Shown here: positions 8,294 to 16,848 of the stretch, in pieces
Position numbering within the stretch: the first letter of the stretch is position 1
Layout of the letters: each line of letters starts with the position of its first letter
Source of the DNA: Polyangia bacterium
GTDB lineage: Bacteria > Myxococcota_A > Polyangia > Nannocystales > Nannocystaceae
Direction: 5' to 3'
Length of the DNA: 64,000 nt
Assembly (NCBI GenBank): GCA_030424595.1
Contig: JAUHWG010000038.1
Coordinates: 16,971 to 80,970, forward strand
Translations under genes and position numbers: made by a program
Notes under the pieces: model-generated
Told to the model about the DNA's origin: nothing
The model's database searches: none
Seen by the model: only the letters and a program-made list of their open reading frames with translations

Positions 8294-8689
8294 TCAGGAG
8301 GCGCGCGAGCCGAGCGCGGCGCGGAGCTGAGGGACGATGTCGGGCATCGCGACCGAGATGATGACGCCCATCGACGTCTTCGTCAGGTCGATGGCGAGTC
8401 CGAGGCGGTACTTGGAGTCGAGCTCGACGACCGCGATCATGACGTTCTCATCCTCACCCAGGGTGAAGAGCATGGACGCGAGCTGATGCGGGATCGGAAG
8501 GCCGGACTTCTTGATCGAGTCGATCGTCCGCTCGCAGACGACGTTGAAGAGCGCACAGGCCTTCGGGGCCGTACGGATGCCGGCGATCGACATTCCAGAC
8601 TGCTTGCTGAACACGTCGGCTGCGGCCATTCCGCCAGCCAGTTGGTCTTCCATTTCCGAGAGGAGCTCGTTGACTTGCTTCAGGTTCAT
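8294..8689 (-). CDS. Small protein, possibly roadblock/LC7 fold
   Basis: A 131-residue protein with no firm family assignment. It opens with a short helix (MNLKQVNELLSEME) and continues as alternating hydrophobic strands and helices (MSIAGIRTA, MIAVVELDSKYRLGLAIDL, SMGVIISVAMPDIVPQLRAAL). That pattern and length resemble roadblock/LC7 proteins such as MglB, regulators of small GTPases, but no GTPase gene is adjacent. The ATG at 8689 is chosen because AAGGAAG lies at ideal distance upstream; the longer frame to 8824 has proline/arginine-rich character unlike a protein start. It is monocistronic, with its own terminator, and divergent from the receiver-DUF4388 gene. Confidence 0.6.
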   Translation of the reverse strand: MNLKQVNELLSEMEDQLAGGMAAADVFSKQSGMSIAGIRTAPKACALFNVVCERTIDSIKKSGLPIPHQLASMLFTLGEDENVMIAVVELDSKYRLGLAIDLTKTSMGVIISVAMPDIVPQLRAALGSRAS

Positions 8690-9114
8690 GGTTGCTTCCT
8701 TCGTGCGTCGAAAGGGCTCTAGACGTTGGCTGTCGCGATGGGGGAGGGCCTTCGGAGGGGCGAGTACGTGGAGCCAATGGGGTATCGGCCCGAGGTACGG
8801 TGCCGGTTCGGCGTGCAGCCGCAACAGACGCCGGATAATAGAAACACGAAAGCGGCCTAGGCGTCTAGCCGTGCAGATCGCGCGAGGTCTCCGGCGATGG
8901 CGCCGTCAGTGCCGCAGGCGGGCTGGGGACGCCGGGCCCGGTCGCCGCGTCGGGGACGAGCGCGGAAGCGAGCGCGCGCTCCGCCCTCCGCCCGAGAAAA
9001 GTGGCGAGGCGATCGCTCGGGCGATGTCGAACCTCGGAGAAACCTCGGCTTGATCCGGTCGCGGTCGAACGGTGTTGCTATCCTTTGTCGCCATCGGGGA
9101 AGAACCGGAGATCG
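8690..9114. other. Divergent intergenic region
   Basis: A 425-base gap between two divergent genes (roadblock-like, minus; receiver-DUF4388, plus). It should contain both promoters. I see no convincing -10/-35 pair, no repeat and no conserved reading frame. A short A+T-richer stretch (GGATAATAGAAACACGAAAG, 8832-8851) is the only compositional break and could be a promoter on either strand. Confidence 0.5.
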
Positions 9115-9861
9115 ATGCCCGCGCCGCGAATTCTCGTCGTCGACGATGAGCCCAGTCTCCGCCGACTGATCGACCGATACCTGTCGATGGAGGGGTACGA
9201 GGTCGTCTGTGTCGCCGACGGCAGCGAAGCGCTCGCCGAGGTCGAGCTGTGGATCCCGGACCTGATCATCACCGACGTGATGATGCCGAAGATGGACGGC
9301 TGGGACCTCGTCGAGCAGCTCCGCCGCAAGGCTGATCTCCTCCTCGTGCCGATCATCTATGTCACGGCGTTGGGCGGCGGCCAGGATCGGATCCGAGGCT
9401 TTCGCAACGGCGGCGACGACTACCTGACCAAGCCCTTCGAGCTCGAGGAGCTGCACCTCCGGGTCCAGCGGGCGCTCTCTCGCCGCGAGACCCTCGAGCG
9501 CGACCTCCGTGCCGGTCAGCGGATCATCGACGTCCCGGACGACCGAGCGATCTCCGGGTCCTTGGCCCAGATAGGCCTTCCTTCCGTGCTCACGCTCCTG
9601 GAGATGGAGCGCAAGAGCGGCGTGCTCTTGGTCCAGTGCGAGGACCCGATCGCGACCGTCCGGATCTTCATCCAGAGCGGTCGCGTCGTCGCTGCGCGCT
9701 CGGACAGCGAGCGCAACGAGCAGGCGGTCTTCCTCGCCCTCGCCTGGAGCCGCGGCCGCTTCGAGTTTGCGCCCCTCGACTTCGAGATCGACGAGGAGGT
9801 GCGGATGACGACGACCGGGCTGATCATGGAGGGCGCCCGCTTCATGGACGAGGGGGGCTGA
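9115..9861 (+). CDS. Response regulator with C-terminal DUF4388 (PATAN-type) domain
   Basis: A 248-residue regulator. Residues 1-125 are a receiver with D10/D11, acceptor D54 (IITDVMMPKMDGWD), T84 and K106 (DDYLTKPFE). Residues about 138-240 (GSLAQIGLPSVLTLLEMERKSG ... GRVVAARSDS ... FLALAWSRGRFEF) match the DUF4388/PATAN pattern common in myxobacterial regulators, a protein-interaction rather than DNA-binding output. The ATG at 9115 has GGAG upstream. There is no kinase next to it, so it is an orphan regulator. Confidence 0.88.
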   Translation: MPAPRILVVDDEPSLRRLIDRYLSMEGYEVVCVADGSEALAEVELWIPDLIITDVMMPKMDGWDLVEQLRRKADLLLVPIIYVTALGGGQDRIRGFRNGGDDYLTKPFELEELHLRVQRALSRRETLERDLRAGQRIIDVPDDRAISGSLAQIGLPSVLTLLEMERKSGVLLVQCEDPIATVRIFIQSGRVVAARSDSERNEQAVFLALAWSRGRFEFAPLDFEIDEEVRMTTTGLIMEGARFMDEGG

Positions 9862-9906
9862 GCCCCTCGCCGCCCGTGGCGAGGCTCCCCCGCGCTCTCC
9901 ATCCCT

Positions 9907-10003
9907 CGTCGCTCAGCTCCGCCGAGCCTGGACTGTCGCCCGGGGCCGCGGCGTTGTCTCGCCGCCAGGAGGACCGACGAGCGCGGCGTGAGGGCGCAGG
10001 GGG
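9907..10003 (+). repeat. Dispersed palindromic intergenic repeat, copy C
   Basis: About 97 bases in the gap between the DUF4388 regulator and the S41 protease align with the copies at 62606-62706 and 27979-28076. The shared right half includes CCGCGGCGTT, GGAGGACCGACGAGCGCGGC and GAGGGCGCA. Its terminal inverted repeat is more decayed than in the other two copies. Confidence 0.65.
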
Positions 10004-10072
10004 CTTAGCCCTTGGCCCTCATCCTCGCGCCCTTCGGGGGCCGCTCAGCACGCGCCGCTCACCAGGCGCCGC

Positions 10073-11398
10073 TCACCAGGCGCCGAGGGTCGCCTGCAAC
10101 GGGTCGAAGTGGAAGAGCTCCTCGTCAGCCGTCGGCGCAGGCGGCGAGGCCATCGGATCGCCGAGCGAACAGCTCCCCTTCTCGATCAGCTCGAGGACCG
10201 CCGCGAGAGAGGTCTCGCCGGGGTCGCCGAGCTGGCTCCGGAGATCGTCGTCGGCGACGCAGTCGGGCGCGAGGCCGTCGTAGTAGTCGCTCTCGCCGTC
10301 GACGTTCACCAAGCGGAACGTGATCGGGTAGAGGATCTTGTCGCAGAAGTCGAAGGAGCGCATCCCCACCGGCTTGCCGCCGGTCGTCCCGCCGATCACG
10401 TAGGTGTCGACGTAGGGCCTCACCGAGTTGATCACCAGCTCGCTGGCGGAGAGGGTCCGCCCGGTGGTGATGAAGTAGACCCGATCGAGGGTCAGCGCGT
10501 GGGCGATCCGGTCGAGCTTGTAGCGCTCGTTCTCCTCGGCGAGGTCGTCGTTGTACTTGACCCAGTAGGCGGTCTCTCGGCTCTTGCTCGCCTCGCCGGC
10601 GATCAGGCTCGCGAGGTGGCGGGCGACCGAGAGGCGACCGCCGCCGTTGTAGCGGAGGTCGACGACGAGCTCGTTGATGCCGGCGTTGCGGAAGCCGGCG
10701 ACGGCCTCGTCGAGCTCGGGGATCGCGGTGTCGACGAAGGAGGTGAAGTAGAGGTAGCCGACCTTGCGATCGCCCTGCTCGATGACCTCCGACACGGGGA
10801 CCGTGACGAGCTTGATCCACTCGCGGGCGAGCTTGACGTCGCGGACCTCGCCGTCATCCTCGGCGATCTGGAGGTCGACGGTGATGCCGAGCTCGCGCGG
10901 GCCGAACATGTCGCCCCAGAGCCCGCCCGCGTCGATCTCGGAGATCGAGAGGCGGTTGATCTCGAGGATCTCATCGCCGCGCCGGAGGCCGGCGTCGGCG
11001 GCGGGAGAGTCCTCGTAGACGAACGAGACCCGGATCTTGCCGTCGTCGTCGCGCATGTGGCTAAAGCCGTAGCTGATCGTCTTGCCCTCCTCGAAGAGGG
11101 CGTCGCTCTGGACCTTGTCGGCGACCCGGCTCCAGCGATCGATCTCGCTGTAGCGGAGCGCGGCGAGGAGGTCGCGGGGCTCCTCGTAGTCGGCGATGTC
11201 AACGTCCTCCGGCACCTCGTGGTTCCAGAGGTAGGCGTGCCGCATGACCTCGAGGACATACGCGTTCTGGCTGGCGATCTCACAGTCGTCAGGGGGGTCG
11301 ACCATGACCGGATCGGCGCAACCCGCCAGGCTCGCGATGACACCTCCGATCATCGAAGAGATGAGCGGGAGCCTCGCATTCGACGTCGATACCACCAC
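10073..11398 (-). CDS. S41-family serine protease lipoprotein
   Basis: A 441-residue exported protease of the C-terminal-processing (S41/Tsp-like) family. A signal peptide ends in the lipobox SLAGC (C27), so it is predicted to be a lipoprotein. A PDZ-like domain follows near 120-200 (DSPAADAGLRRGDEILEINRL). The protease core has ELVVDLRYNGGG, then the nucleophile motif TTGRTLSASE (311-320), and GGTTGGKPVG with K342 as the likely general base. The order N-terminal domain, PDZ, S41 core matches peptidases seen in Bacteroidetes and myxobacteria. The start is a GTG at 11398 without a clear ribosome-binding site; a downstream ATG would leave too short a signal peptide. It is divergent from the cyclic-nucleotide-binding gene. 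Confidence 0.88.
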   Translation of the reverse strand: MVVSTSNARLPLISSMIGGVIASLAGCADPVMVDPPDDCEIASQNAYVLEVMRHAYLWNHEVPEDVDIADYEEPRDLLAALRYSEIDRWSRVADKVQSDALFEEGKTISYGFSHMRDDDGKIRVSFVYEDSPAADAGLRRGDEILEINRLSISEIDAGGLWGDMFGPRELGITVDLQIAEDDGEVRDVKLAREWIKLVTVPVSEVIEQGDRKVGYLYFTSFVDTAIPELDEAVAGFRNAGINELVVDLRYNGGGRLSVARHLASLIAGEASKSRETAYWVKYNDDLAEENERYKLDRIAHALTLDRVYFITTGRTLSASELVINSVRPYVDTYVIGGTTGGKPVGMRSFDFCDKILYPITFRLVNVDGESDYYDGLAPDCVADDDLRSQLGDPGETSLAAVLELIEKGSCSLGDPMASPPAPTADEELFHFDPLQATLGAW

Positions 11399-11638
11399 AG
11401 GGGACGACTATAGCGGACTCCGCAGAGCTTGCGCGGTCGGCCGAGCAGAAGGTTTACCCGCTAGTTTGACAGTGTTCTGCGGCCTGCCCAAGAAGTTGGC
11501 GCGGATTTAGAGCTGTCCGACGGGGGAGGCGCGCGCTTTTCGCCAGTGTGGATGTGCGGCGGTGTGCGTGTGATTGCGACGAGTCGTATCCAGCCGCGGG
11601 TTCCGCTACTATCGCCGTCGCAAACGCCCTGGATACCT

Positions 11639-12154
11639 GTGAGCGACACCGACAACCAGAATAGTGCGAGCGGGCCGGCGAGCGCGAAGGCGATCGATCC
11701 GGCGACGGACCCTGCCCGGCTCGGGGTCTTCTCTGGGCTCTCACCGGAGGCTTGGAGCGACCTTCTCTCCTTTATGGAGGTCAAGCGGTTCCGTCCCGGC
11801 GATGTGCTGATCAAGCAGGGAGCGATCGATCGCGGGATGTACTTGGTCCGCTCGGGACGCCTGGCGGTCCTCGTCGCCGATCAGGACGGCGGTCGCGTCC
11901 GTCGGGTCGGCACGATCGAGGCGGGCTCCGTCGTCGGCGAGCAGGCGCTCCTCGACGGCAAGCCCCGCTCCGCGACGATCACGGCGTTGGGCGAGTGCGA
12001 GCTGCTGCGCCTCGGCTTCGACTCCTTTCGCGAGCTCCACATGAAGACGCCGGAGCTCGCGGGGCTCTTCCTCTTCCAGCTCGCCCGGGTGATCTCGCTG
12101 CGCTTTCGGCGGGCTCAGACCTCCCCGGACATCCCTGACGAGATGCTCCCGTAG
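11639..12154 (+). CDS. Cyclic-nucleotide-binding domain protein
   Basis: A 171-residue protein that is essentially one cNMP-binding domain (about residues 25-145). Hallmarks are FRPGDVLIKQGAIDRGMYLV, then GSVVGEQALLDGKPRSATITAL, the phosphate-binding cassette with the RSAT arginine. No helix-turn-helix, kinase or channel is attached, so it probably acts by binding a partner. The GTG at 11639 is the likely start, since upstream residues are not protein-like. The last residues (DIPDEMLP) form a short tail. No regulatory target is visible nearby. Confidence 0.85.
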   Translation: MSDTDNQNSASGPASAKAIDPATDPARLGVFSGLSPEAWSDLLSFMEVKRFRPGDVLIKQGAIDRGMYLVRSGRLAVLVADQDGGRVRRVGTIEAGSVVGEQALLDGKPRSATITALGECELLRLGFDSFRELHMKTPELAGLFLFQLARVISLRFRRAQTSPDIPDEMLP

Positions 12155-12301
12155 CGGACGACGTCGGCGCGGCGGGACGGTCGGACGGTCGTCCTGCGGC
12201 GGTTCGTCGGCCTGGGCCACGTCGCCCGAGGGAGGAGGCGACGCCCAGCGGGGCGCTCTCCGTGGAGACCCCTCATGTAGCCAGGCGAGCGGCTCGCAGA
12301 G

Positions 12302-13912
12302 CTAGCCGCCGAAGAAGCGGCGGACGAGGTCGCGGCCGAGGTCGACGACGCCGCCGATCCGCTGGCGGATCCCGTGGCCGTAGATCGCCTGGATCGTCGA
12401 CTTGGCCTGCTCGTAGTCGCCGGCGGCGACGGGGTAGAGGCGGACCGGCCTGCCGCCGGGGAGGCGATCCTCGAGCAGCGCCTTGACGTTGGAGCAGGCG
12501 CGGAGGCCCTCAGGACCGTTGAGGCGGCCGAAGCCGGAGCCGCCGACCCCGCCGAAGGGCAGCTCGTTGGCCATGTAGGCCATGCTGAAGTCGTTGATCG
12601 TCGTCGAGCCGACGCGGAGCTCCTTGGCGATCCGGCGGGCGCGAGCCGGATCTCGCGAGAAGACCGTGGAGCCGAGGCCGTAGTCGGTGGCGTTGGCGAG
12701 GCGGATGACCTCTTCATCGTCGCTCCAGCGCAGGATCGACATCACCGGGCCGAAGGTCTCGTGGTTGACGATGTCCATGCTGTGGTCGACGTCGGTGAGG
12801 ACGGTCGGCTCGAAGAAGGAGCCGCTGGCCTGGCGACCGCGGGTCCCGCCGACGCGGACCCGCGCCCCCTTGGCGACGGCGTCCTGGACCAGGCGCTCGA
12901 CGATCTCGACCTGACCCGGCATCGTCATCGCGCCGACGTCGACCGCCTCGGGGCCGGTGAGCGGCGGGGCCTGGCGGAGGCGACCGGCGAGCTCGACGAC
13001 CCGCTCGACGAAGCGGTCGTAGATCCCCTCGTGGACGTAGATCCGCTCGGCGGCGAGGCACATCTGGCCGGAGGCGATAAAGGTCCCGGCGAGGGCCGCG
13101 TGGACAGCCCGCTCGAGGTCCGCGTCGTCGCAGATGATCATCGCATCCTTGCCGCCGAGCTCGAGGATCACCGGGGTCAGGGTCTCGGCGCTAGCCTGGA
13201 GGACCCGCTTTCCGTTGGGCATGGAGCCGGTGAAGATGATCAGGTCGACGCCCGCGGCGACGAGCGCCTTGCCGGTCTCCGCGTAGCCGGCGATGACCTG
13301 GACGAGATCACGGGGGATTCCGGCGGCATCGAGGGCCTCGTCGAAGATCTCCTGGATCCGCGGGGCCGACCAGGAGGTCCACTCGGAGACCTTGACGATC
13401 GCCGCGTTGCCGGCGAAGAGCGCCGGGATCGTCGGGCCGAGAACGTTCTGCAGCGGGAAGTTCCACGGGCAGATGATGCCGATGACCCCCTTGGGGTGAT
13501 ACTCGACGGTCGCTGTCTTATGGACCAGGAGACCGGGCGAGACCCGCCGCGGGCTGAGGGCCTCTTCGCCGTGGGTGATGGTGTGGCGGAGCTTCTCGCA
13601 GACCGGCCAGATCTCGCCGAGGATCGCGTTGTCGAGGGTCTTGCCGGCGTCCCTCGCGATCATCTGGCACAGCTCGTCGGTGTGCTCGAGCAGGTGGCGG
13701 AGGATCGTCCGCAGCACCTCGCGGCGCTCCTCGAAGCTCGTCTTGGCCCACTGCGCCTGGGCCTTGCGGGCCCGGACCAGCCGCTCGCGGACCTCGGCGC
13801 CGCTGACGACGGGGATGTCGCCGAGGTGCTCGCCGGTCGCCGGGTCGTGGCACGGGATCGAGGCGCTCGAGGGATCGGCGGCGACGCTGAGGGGTGGGGT
13901 CCGGGTGTCCAT
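12302..13912 (-). CDS. NAD(P)-dependent aldehyde dehydrogenase
   Basis: A 536-residue aldehyde dehydrogenase superfamily enzyme oxidising an aldehyde to the acid, presumably cytoplasmic. Catalytic residues are all present: N151 (PWNFPLQN), E251 (ELGGKD) and nucleophile C285 (SGQMC). FTGS near 227-230 forms the Rossmann contact. The longer C-terminus (residues about 490-536, with VDLGRDLVRRFFG) may associate with membrane, as in fatty-aldehyde or coniferyl-aldehyde type members, but this is inference. The ATG is at 13912. Substrate not predictable. Confidence 0.93.
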   Translation of the reverse strand: MDTRTPPLSVAADPSSASIPCHDPATGEHLGDIPVVSGAEVRERLVRARKAQAQWAKTSFEERREVLRTILRHLLEHTDELCQMIARDAGKTLDNAILGEIWPVCEKLRHTITHGEEALSPRRVSPGLLVHKTATVEYHPKGVIGIICPWNFPLQNVLGPTIPALFAGNAAIVKVSEWTSWSAPRIQEIFDEALDAAGIPRDLVQVIAGYAETGKALVAAGVDLIIFTGSMPNGKRVLQASAETLTPVILELGGKDAMIICDDADLERAVHAALAGTFIASGQMCLAAERIYVHEGIYDRFVERVVELAGRLRQAPPLTGPEAVDVGAMTMPGQVEIVERLVQDAVAKGARVRVGGTRGRQASGSFFEPTVLTDVDHSMDIVNHETFGPVMSILRWSDDEEVIRLANATDYGLGSTVFSRDPARARRIAKELRVGSTTINDFSMAYMANELPFGGVGGSGFGRLNGPEGLRACSNVKALLEDRLPGGRPVRLYPVAAGDYEQAKSTIQAIYGHGIRQRIGGVVDLGRDLVRRFFGG

Positions 13913-14013
13913 GGCGGCGGTGAAGCTACACCAGGAGGGCCCCGCGAGCGGCGACCATGATCACATGGAGCGACCGTGGGGCGCCGGTTTGGCGGAGAGG
14001 AAGCCCGAGTACC

Positions 14014-14085
14014 GGGCCGAGACCAGGGCCGAGACCAGGGCCGAGACCAGGGCCGAGACCAGGGCCGAGAACAGGACGACGACCG
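14014..14085. repeat. 12-bp tandem repeat, six copies
   Basis: Five perfect and one variant copy of GGGCCGAGACCA lie in the gap between the aldehyde dehydrogenase start and the end of the DUF4920-like lipoprotein gene. The near-perfect identity suggests recent expansion; copy number probably varies between strains. Confidence 0.95.
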
Positions 14086-14183
14086 CCGCAGCTCTCGCCG
14101 CGAGGTCGTCGTCAGCTCCTTCAGACCCGAGACTTCAGGGGTCAGGAGAGCGGGGCTCTTCGCGTGCCCACGCCAGCGACGAA

Positions 14184-14855
14184 CTAGGAGTTCACCGGGA
14201 TCTTGACGCCGCTGGCGGTCAGGACGAACTCCTTACGCTCGCCCTCGACCTCGTCCGGGTCGCCGCCGCCGTCCTTCTCGAGGTGCTTGACCTCTTTCTC
14301 GGAGAAGGTGCGGGCGGTCAGTGTGCCCTCGACGATCGCCGACTTGCCCTTGGCGTCCATCGGCACGGTGAAGCTGTGGTCCTTCATGAGGATCCGAGCG
14401 ACCGCGCTGTCGCCGTCCTTGAGGACCATCCAGCAGCCCTTCTTCTGGCAGACCGAGTCGACCTCGCCGGTGACCTGGATCGGGGTCGAGGGCAGATTAT
14501 CGCCGGCGGAGGCGAGCACGTCCTTGAGCGGGCTGTTCTCGCTCAGGGCAAAGGTGGCGCCGTGGTGGCCGGGCTCGCCGGTGGCCTCGGGCGTGTCGCC
14601 CATGCCGTGGGGGCAGCCCTCTTCGGTGTGGTCGGCACCGCCGTGGTCCTTGCCGTAGATGCAGCCCTCTTCCCCGGCCTCGTCGGCCTTCGGATCGGCC
14701 TTGGCGATCGCGGTGTCGTCGACCTTGGCCGAGTCGTGGCCCTCGGCCGTCTTCGCGGCGTCGGCCGGCTTGGCGGCGTCGGCCGGCTTCTCAGCGCCGC
14801 CACAGGCGAGGGCAGCGCTACCAAAGAGGACGATTGCAGCAATTCGCAGGTTCAT
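14184..14855 (-). CDS. DUF4920-like lipoprotein
   Basis: A 223-residue lipoprotein with lipobox AALAC. A low-complexity Ala/Asp/Lys linker is followed by a His/Cys-rich stretch (GCIYGKDHGGADHTEEGCPH), then a C-terminal OB-like domain. VCQKKGCWMVLKDGDS, with its CxxxxCWM signature, is characteristic of DUF4920 proteins, often found with heavy-metal or copper handling genes in other bacteria. The His/Cys linker supports metal binding, but that is inference. The ATG at 14855 has AGGAG 6 bases upstream; longer frames upstream are non-coding. Confidence 0.8.
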   Translation of the reverse strand: MNLRIAAIVLFGSAALACGGAEKPADAAKPADAAKTAEGHDSAKVDDTAIAKADPKADEAGEEGCIYGKDHGGADHTEEGCPHGMGDTPEATGEPGHHGATFALSENSPLKDVLASAGDNLPSTPIQVTGEVDSVCQKKGCWMVLKDGDSAVARILMKDHSFTVPMDAKGKSAIVEGTLTARTFSEKEVKHLEKDGGGDPDEVEGERKEFVLTASGVKIPVNS

Positions 14856-15024
14856 CGGATCTCCTGTGGGCGAGCTTGAGACCTCGCCCAATGGCCCGAA
14901 GTGTGCCGATCGCCGGCGAGTGCTGTCAATCCACGGTGTCGGCCGAGAGTTGAGGCCTCGCTCACATGGGCGACGCGAACGTTGCGCGGTGGCCGGGGGC
15001 GTCCTCTGCTGCGACAATCCGCCC

Positions 15025-16848
15025 GTGTTTGACCGCGGACGTCACGACAGCTCGCGCCGACCCCTGCCTGCGGTGGGTCGGCTCTTCGGCGCCGCTGTCC
15101 TCCTCGGCGGGGTGAGCGTCGGCTGCGGCGGGGCGACCCTAGCGCCGGTCGAAAATCCTGCGCCGACGGCTGGGGCGACGGACGCCGCGACTCCCTCGGA
15201 GACGATCGATCCGCGGCCGCGGCTCGTCGTCATCCTCGTCGTCGATCAGATGCGCGCGGACTACCTGAGCCGCTTCGGACACCTCTTTGAGCACGGCCTC
15301 GCCCGCCTCCGCGACGGGGGGGCCCGCTTCGCGGCGGCTGAGATCGCGCATGCGGTGACGATGACCTCACCAGGGCACGCGACGATCGCCACCGGGGTCG
15401 ACCCGCGCCGCCACGGGGTGATCCAGAACAACTGGATCGATCGCCCGAGCGGGGAGCCGGCCTACGCTGTCGATGATCCCGGGGCGACGATCATCGGCCC
15501 GCCGGGCAGCGAGACCTCGGAGCTCGGCGGTCGCTCGTCGGTGACGATGCGGAGCCCGACGATAGGCTCCTGGCTCAAGGCGTCGTCGCCCGCGAGCAAG
15601 GTCCTGTCGATCGCCTACAAGGATCGCGCGAGCGTATTGATGGCGGGCGAGGCCGCCGACGGTGTCTTCTGGTACGAGGCGGCGATCGGCGCCTACGTCA
15701 CCTCGAGCTCGTTCGCTGAGGTTTTGCCGCCCTGGGTCGTCGAGTTTGATGGCTCGTCGGTGATCGGCGACGCGATCGGGGCGACCTGGGAGAGGAGCCT
15801 CCCTGACTCTGACTACGCCTTTGTCGGCCCCGACCAGGTCGAGGCGGAGGGGACCCTGTCGACCTTCCCCCATCGCCTGGAGATGTCTGGGGACAGCACG
15901 AGCGCCGCCTTCTACCGCCTCGGGGCCTCGCCGATGAGCGACGCGATGAGCTTCGAGCTCGCGCTGCAGGGGCTCTCCGGCGCGGAGCTGGGCGCCGATG
16001 ATGCGCCCGATCTGTTGATGCTCAGCCTCTCCGGGGCGGACCTCGTCGGTCACACCTTCGGCCCCGACAGCCATGAGATCGTCGACTACTACGTCGATCT
16101 CGACCGCCGCCTCGGGGAATTCCTCGGAGCGCTGGATCGTCGCTATCCCGGGGATTACGCCGTGATCCTGACCGCCGATCACGGCGGGACGCGGATGCCC
16201 GAGGTCGCGCGAGCAAAGGGACAGGTCGAGGCGACGCGGGTCCTGAGCGAGGACTTCGATCGCGGGGTCGCGGCCGCGGTCACCCGGGCCTGCGAGCGCC
16301 TCGGTCTGGCCGAGCCCGTCGCCGTCCGCGACGTCGGCGAGGGCCTCTGGCTCGACATGGGGGCGGGCCAGGCGGGCGGCGAGCAGAGCCCCGGGGTCGA
16401 CGTCGTGAAGATCCGCGCGGCCGTGGCCGAGGAGCTCCGCGGGCTCCCCTTCGTCGCCGACGCCTACACCTACGATGAGCTCGCCGACCCGAGCACAGCG
16501 GCGGCGCAGCGGCGGCCGTGGCTGCAGCGCTACGCCCTCGGCTTCGTCGCCGATCGGAGCCCGGACGTCCAGCTCCGCGGGCCCGAGGGCTGGCTCCTCA
16601 ACGCCCGCCCCACCGGCACCAGCCACGGCTCCCCCTACGACGATGACAGCGACGTGCCGCTGATCATCTTCGGCGAGGGGATCCCGGCGGTCGAGATCGA
16701 CACACCTGTGCGGACCCGCGACGTCGCGCCGACCGCAGCGGCGCTCCTCGGCCTCCCCGCGCCGGAGGTCGACGGTCGCTCGCTCCTCCCGCTCCTCCGC
16801 CAAGGGGCCGCAGGCGAGGCCGTGGCGACGGATCATTCGCGGACGTAG
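15025..16848 (+). CDS. Alkaline-phosphatase superfamily lipoprotein (PafA/NPP-like)
   Basis: A 607-residue secreted phosphomonoesterase or phosphodiesterase. The signal peptide ends at lipobox SVGC (C34). The two-zinc AP-superfamily core is complete: metal-binding D74 in VVDQMRADYL, nucleophile T114 in VTMTSPGHATIATG, D and H in HTFGPDSHE, and the DH pair in TADHGGT, with a final His in TSHGSPYDDD. This matches PafA/I3P-type phosphatases, which release phosphate from sugars, nucleotides or phospholipids. The GTG at 15025 is chosen because it gives a good lipoprotein signal; another GTG at 14989 is possible. The stop overlaps the convergent ABC1 gene by 16 bases. Confidence 0.87.
   Translation: MFDRGRHDSSRRPLPAVGRLFGAAVLLGGVSVGCGGATLAPVENPAPTAGATDAATPSETIDPRPRLVVILVVDQMRADYLSRFGHLFEHGLARLRDGGARFAAAEIAHAVTMTSPGHATIATGVDPRRHGVIQNNWIDRPSGEPAYAVDDPGATIIGPPGSETSELGGRSSVTMRSPTIGSWLKASSPASKVLSIAYKDRASVLMAGEAADGVFWYEAAIGAYVTSSSFAEVLPPWVVEFDGSSVIGDAIGATWERSLPDSDYAFVGPDQVEAEGTLSTFPHRLEMSGDSTSAAFYRLGASPMSDAMSFELALQGLSGAELGADDAPDLLMLSLSGADLVGHTFGPDSHEIVDYYVDLDRRLGEFLGALDRRYPGDYAVILTADHGGTRMPEVARAKGQVEATRVLSEDFDRGVAAAVTRACERLGLAEPVAVRDVGEGLWLDMGAGQAGGEQSPGVDVVKIRAAVAEELRGLPFVADAYTYDELADPSTAAAQRRPWLQRYALGFVADRSPDVQLRGPEGWLLNARPTGTSHGSPYDDDSDVPLIIFGEGIPAVEIDTPVRTRDVAPTAAALLGLPAPEVDGRSLLPLLRQGAAGEAVATDHSRT

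Noticed and set aside
13957..14187. Small plus-strand frame encoding Gly-Pro-Arg repeats
   Set aside because: It is only the translation of the 12-bp tandem repeat, without start signals.
16833..16848. 16-base overlap of convergent genes as an antisense regulatory device
   Set aside because: Short tail overlaps of convergent genes are common in compact genomes and need no special explanation.
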